This document shows, one piece after another, positions 60,764 to 64,000 of a stretch of 64,000 bases of DNA. The stretch's first letter is position 1, and each line of letters starts with the position of its first letter. Made by a program: the position numbers and the translations under genes. The notes beneath the pieces were generated by a model. It was not told the origin of the DNA and made no database searches. It was given only the letters and a program-made list of their open reading frames with translations. Source of the DNA: Enhydrobacter sp. (GTDB taxonomy: Bacteria > Pseudomonadota > Alphaproteobacteria > Reyranellales > Reyranellaceae); NCBI GenBank assembly GCA_026126105.1, contig JAHCJV010000027.1, positions 1 to 64,000 on the forward strand, written 5' to 3'.

Positions 60764-61510
60764 CTACCGCCCGAAGCGCTGATTGATCCGCTCGACGATA
60801 TCCGGCTGGGCGAAGGTGGTCTCGTGCATCGCCTTCTCGCGCGCGATGGCGTCGGGCAAGTCCTGCAGCAGTCGCTGATTCATCGCCTGCTTGAGCAGGC
60901 GCAGGGCCACGTCGGACTTGTCGGCGAGGTCGTTGGCGAGCTTGAGCGCCGTCGCCACCGTCTCCGTCCTCGGCACGACCGGGAAGCCGATGCCGCGCTC
61001 GCGCAGGGTGCCGCCGTGGTAGCCGCGCGCGGAGAACAGCATCTCGTTGGCCAGCGCCGTGCCGAGCTTCACCGGCAGAACCAGGGTCGAGCCCATGCCC
61101 GGCGTGAAGCCGTATTTCATGAAATTTGCCGAGTAGATCGCCTCCTGCGCCATCACGACGAGATCGGCATAGAGCCCGAACACCAGCCCGCCGCCCAGCG
61201 CGTGGCCCTGCATCGCCGCGATCACCGGCACCGGACAGTCGAGCAGCGCACGATAGAAATCGTGGGCGTCGAAGGTGACCTTGTGCTCGGCCAGGGTCAG
61301 CAGCTCCTCCTGCGTGCCGCCGGCGCAGAAGATCGAGTCGTAGCCGTGGATCACCACGACCTTGATCGTGCGGTCCGCCGCGACGCGCTGCAGCGCGACG
61401 CCCAGCCCCGCGACCAGCGCGCGGGTGAAGGTGTTGCGCCCCTCGCGGTCGGCCATCTCGATGACGGCGATCGCCGAGCCGTGGCGATGGAGATGGACTA
61501 CTTCTGCCAT
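60764..61510 (-). CDS. PksI-like crotonase (ECH2 of a beta-branching cassette)
   Basis: A 248-aa crotonase-fold protein. GHALGGGLVFGLYADLVVMA, then YSANFMKYGFTPGMGSTLVL and PVKLGTALANEMLFSARGY are the stretches that mark PksI/BaeI-type decarboxylating ECH2 enzymes rather than beta-oxidation hydratases. The first oxyanion strand is DSIFCAGGTQEEL. C-terminal AMHETTFAQPDIVERI also fits. In that family ECH2 decarboxylates a methylglutaconyl-ACP during beta-branch formation. The start at 61510 is chosen by homology. Its partner ECH1-like gene is at 63200. Confidence 0.85.
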   Translation of the reverse strand: MAEVVHLHRHGSAIAVIEMADREGRNTFTRALVAGLGVALQRVAADRTIKVVVIHGYDSIFCAGGTQEELLTLAEHKVTFDAHDFYRALLDCPVPVIAAMQGHALGGGLVFGLYADLVVMAQEAIYSANFMKYGFTPGMGSTLVLPVKLGTALANEMLFSARGYHGGTLRERGIGFPVVPRTETVATALKLANDLADKSDVALRLLKQAMNQRLLQDLPDAIAREKAMHETTFAQPDIVERINQRFGR

Positions 61511-61609
61511 GGCGGGCGCGCGTCCTGCGCGGTGCGAGGAATTCCGGCTCGTGTCACCTTGCTGCGATAGCACGGATCGCAAAGCGGCGCGCTGCCGCCA
61601 GAACAGGCT

Positions 61610-63034
61610 CTACACGGCGGGCCGGCTCCGTATGTCGTCCGCGACCTTGCGCTTCTGGAACTGTCCGTCCTTCAGGTCGCCATGGAAGGCGCCATCCTGC
61701 ACGACGATCTTGCCGCGCAGGATGGTGACCGTCGGCCACGCCGTCACCACGTGCCCTTCCCAGGGCGAGTAGTCCGTCTCGTGCAGGTCGGAGGCGCGGA
61801 TCGTCTTCTCGAAGCCGGTCTGCAGCAGGACGATGTCGGCGTCGGAGCCGACCGCCAGGGCGCCCTTGCGCGGATAGAGGCCGAGGATGCGCGCGGCGTT
61901 GCTCGAGACCATGTCGACGAAGTGCGCCGGCGAATAGCCGCGCTGGGTGACCATCTGCGTGTACATGAGCGCGACCCTCGGCTCGACGCCGGCATTGCCG
62001 CCGGTCACGTCGTCGATCCGGCTGCCCTGCAGCTTGACGCGCAACGGACAGCACAGCTCGTCGGTGGCGATGGCCTGGATCGAGCCGCGGTTGGTCGCTT
62101 GCCAGAGCCGCTTCTGGTCTTCGGGAAACTTCAGCGACGGATAGGTGTGATACATCTGCCCGCCCGGACGCTTGTAGTCATCGGCGTTGTACATCAGATA
62201 CTGGTGCAGGGTCTCGCCGTACATCGGGAAGCCGCGGCCGCGCGACGCATCGAGTGCCGCAACGCCGGTCGCCGCCGAGACATGCACCATGTAAAGGGCG
62301 GCGCCCTCGACATTCTCGGCCAGCCGGATCACGCGATTGAAGGAAAGCTCCTCGCTCAGCGTGTTGTGGACCTCGGCCATGTGCTCGAAGTTGACGCGGT
62401 TCTCCCGCATCAGCTTGTCGTACATGAACATCACGATGTCGTTGTCCTCGGCATGGATGCAGGCGATGCCGCCCTGTCGCGCCACCACCTTCAACGTCTC
62501 CCAGATGTGGCCGTGCGGCATCATCAGCTGGCCACCGCTGCCCGGAAAGATGTTGGTCGTGAAGATCTTCACGCTGGCATGGCCGTCCTGGATGGCATCG
62601 GCGATCTGGTCGAAGTGGCTCGTCGGGATTTCCCCGTTGAGCATGAGGTGAAAGCCGTAGTCGCAATAGCAGGCGTCCTTCCACGTCTTCTGCCAGAGCT
62701 CGATCGATTGCTGGATGGTCCGGTCGTGCGCGCACTGCACGAAGTCGATCAGGGTCGTGGTGCCGCCGTGCAGGGCCGCCCGGCTCACCGGCGCCGCCGG
62801 ATCGGTGTAGACGGCGGGGAACCCCGGGACCTTCCACTCCAGCTGGCAATGGATGTGCGGATCGATGCCGCCGGGAATGACCAGGCGATCGGCGGCAGAC
62901 ACCGTCTTCGTCGCCTCGGGCAGGGTGCCGGGCCCGCCGACCAGTACGATCCGCCCGTCCTTCACGCCGATATCGGCCGCCTGGGCTCCGCCCGGCAGCA
63001 CACAGGTTCCACCCGCAATCGCAAGGTCCAACAT
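61610..63034 (-). CDS. Dihydropyrimidinase/hydantoinase-like amidohydrolase
   Basis: A 474-aa cyclic-amidase superfamily metalloenzyme. The first metal His pair is in IPGGIDPHIHCQLEW. The expected carboxylated Lys is in SVKIFTTNIF, with further His ligands in IHAEDNDIV and YMVHVSAATG, and an Asp in ATDELCCP where relatives have TDHCP. The His-to-Glu change there and the ELCCP wording are unusual. AGGAG precedes the ATG by 8 nt. It lies between the two PksI/PksH-like genes on the same strand. That could mean a shared operon or a later insertion; substrate unknown. Confidence 0.92.
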   Translation of the reverse strand: MLDLAIAGGTCVLPGGAQAADIGVKDGRIVLVGGPGTLPEATKTVSAADRLVIPGGIDPHIHCQLEWKVPGFPAVYTDPAAPVSRAALHGGTTTLIDFVQCAHDRTIQQSIELWQKTWKDACYCDYGFHLMLNGEIPTSHFDQIADAIQDGHASVKIFTTNIFPGSGGQLMMPHGHIWETLKVVARQGGIACIHAEDNDIVMFMYDKLMRENRVNFEHMAEVHNTLSEELSFNRVIRLAENVEGAALYMVHVSAATGVAALDASRGRGFPMYGETLHQYLMYNADDYKRPGGQMYHTYPSLKFPEDQKRLWQATNRGSIQAIATDELCCPLRVKLQGSRIDDVTGGNAGVEPRVALMYTQMVTQRGYSPAHFVDMVSSNAARILGLYPRKGALAVGSDADIVLLQTGFEKTIRASDLHETDYSPWEGHVVTAWPTVTILRGKIVVQDGAFHGDLKDGQFQKRKVADDIRSRPAV

Positions 63035-63199
63035 CGACGTGCTCCTGCCGGAGAGGTGAGCTTCGCGACCTTTCGACGGATCCCGTCCGGCGAGAGACCC
63101 TCTCCCCTATCCTCGCCTGCGCTCCGATAGCGTCAATCGTCATTGGCGGCTGCGCAGTGTTGCAACACTCGGGTGACAGAGTGCGATCGAGTGGTCCGC

Positions 63200-63979
63200 T
63201 TACTGCTTACGCCATGGCGGACGCGCGTCCTGCACGAAGCGGCGGATGCCGGCGGCCGTCTCCGGCTGCAGGATCCGCTTGGTGATCGCGTCGACCGTGA
63301 GGCGCCGCGTATCCTCGTTGACGATCCACATGTCGCGGAACATGCCCTTGAGATCGGCGACGCAGCCGGGATCGACCCGCGCGGCGCGGATCATGAACTG
63401 GCGCAGCGCGTCGGCGGGCGCCTCGGAAACCTCGTCGACGAGGCTGATCTCCGCCGCACGCTCCGCGCCGATGCGCTGCGCGGTGAGGCTGAGCCGGAAT
63501 GCCGCCTGCATGCCGCAGCGGCGCACGATGAACGGCGCCACCGTGGCCGGCAGCAGGCCGAAGATCACCTCGGACAGCTGGAAGCTCGCCTGCCGGTTTG
63601 CGATCACGTAGTCGGAGGCGGCGACGAGGCCGACGCCGCCGGCCGTCACCCGTCCCGTGACGAGGGAGGCAATCACGCGGCTGCTGGTCGTGAAGCGCTC
63701 CATCAGCCCGTAGAACGCCTCGACCGTCGGCTTCAGCGACTGAAAATCGCCGCCTCCGGACGACGCCTCGACGAAATCCATTCCCGAGCAGAATGCCTCG
63801 CCCTCGCCCGACAGCACGACGAGCCGCACGACGGGGTCGGCCTCGGCCTGGTCGAGCGCCGCGTGCAACTCCGCAATCATCTCGCGGGTCAGCGCGTTGG
63901 CGCGCTCCGGCCGGTTCAGCACGACCTCGAGCATCCGGTCACGGCGTGACACGCGCAGCGTCTCGAAGGTCGCGCTCAC
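63200..63979 (-). CDS. PksH-like crotonase (ECH1 of a beta-branching cassette)
   Basis: A 259-aa crotonase-fold protein starting at GTG. The oxyanion region is SGEGEAFCSGMDFVEASSGG. The stretch GRVTAGGVGLVAASDYVIAN, then FQLSEVIFGLLPATVAPFIV and RRCG strongly resembles PksH/BaeH dehydratases of HMG-CoA-synthase cassettes. In that family ECH1 dehydrates HMG-ACP to methylglutaconyl-ACP, the step before ECH2. The gene ends 20 nt before the window edge, so the HMG-CoA synthase, decarboxylating KS and ACP, if present, would lie to the right. Confidence 0.85.
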   Translation of the reverse strand: MSATFETLRVSRRDRMLEVVLNRPERANALTREMIAELHAALDQAEADPVVRLVVLSGEGEAFCSGMDFVEASSGGGDFQSLKPTVEAFYGLMERFTTSSRVIASLVTGRVTAGGVGLVAASDYVIANRQASFQLSEVIFGLLPATVAPFIVRRCGMQAAFRLSLTAQRIGAERAAEISLVDEVSEAPADALRQFMIRAARVDPGCVADLKGMFRDMWIVNEDTRRLTVDAITKRILQPETAAGIRRFVQDARPPWRKQ

Positions 63980-64000
63980 GATCCCACCGTCATCCCGACC

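Overview
The window is high-GC DNA (roughly two-thirds GC in most genes) with long overlapping shadow frames, GTG/TTG starts and ATGA-type overlaps. Its gene content fits a soil or water alphaproteobacterium: a TctC/Bug binding protein, MmgE/PrpD, NodT-type RND efflux, DUF1326/DUF2182, PhyH dioxygenase and many RTX proteins. A Reyranella- or Rhodospirillales-like host is possible, but that is an inference from gene content. No rRNA, tRNA, CRISPR array, integrase or transposase was seen.

Left part (0-9.2 kb): an apparent three-gene minus-strand unit of two paralogous zinc-ribbon proteins and a SRAP-domain (YedK-like) DNA-damage protein; plus-strand stress genes (YidB-like, GlsB-like, CspA); a TctC solute-binding protein; a first RTX protein; a putative lipoprotein; and an odd membrane protein with a GIY-YIG-like N-terminus.

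RTX belt (5-40 kb): four large glycine/aspartate-repeat proteins (about 724, 1971, 856 and 1698 aa), all on the minus strand, with no type I secretion ABC/HlyD pair in view. The 1971-aa protein and an AT-richer 138-aa partner lie between 92-bp direct copies of the 3' end of an MFS gene, which looks like an inserted island. The 1698-aa protein is the most striking object in the window. It joins seven FG-GAP blades (integrin-alpha-like propeller), RTX repeats and a domain that closely follows the integrin beta I-like (A) domain, with its MIDAS, ADMIDAS and SyMBS-type residues. Between the RTX genes lie MFS, DUF421 and MmgE/PrpD genes, a NodT-MFP-RND efflux operon, a divergent PhyH/Lrp pair, a CoA-disulfide-reductase/rhodanese flavoprotein and an OmpR/PhoQ-type two-component pair.

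Middle (39.7-45.6 kb): a DUF1326-DUF2182 pair, an L,D-transpeptidase, a stress group (Hsp20, triple BON, ChaB-like), a D-2-hydroxyacid dehydrogenase and a PlsY acyltransferase.

Right part (45.6-64 kb): a set of genes typical of trans-AT polyketide systems. These are a malonyl-transferase, an acylhydrolase-type AT, a quinone-oxidoreductase-like MDR, a phosphopantetheinyl transferase lacking a normal start codon, an AarF/UbiB kinase, two paralogous P450s, a condensation-superfamily protein, a PfaD/PksE-type enoyl reductase, a C-methyltransferase-like protein, and two crotonases resembling PksI (ECH2) and PksH (ECH1) of beta-branching cassettes. No PKS megasynthase, ACP or HMG-CoA synthase is in the window; if they exist they lie outside it. 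A toxin-antitoxin pair with a truncated toxin and a crotonase relic marks a rearrangement at about 59.4 kb.
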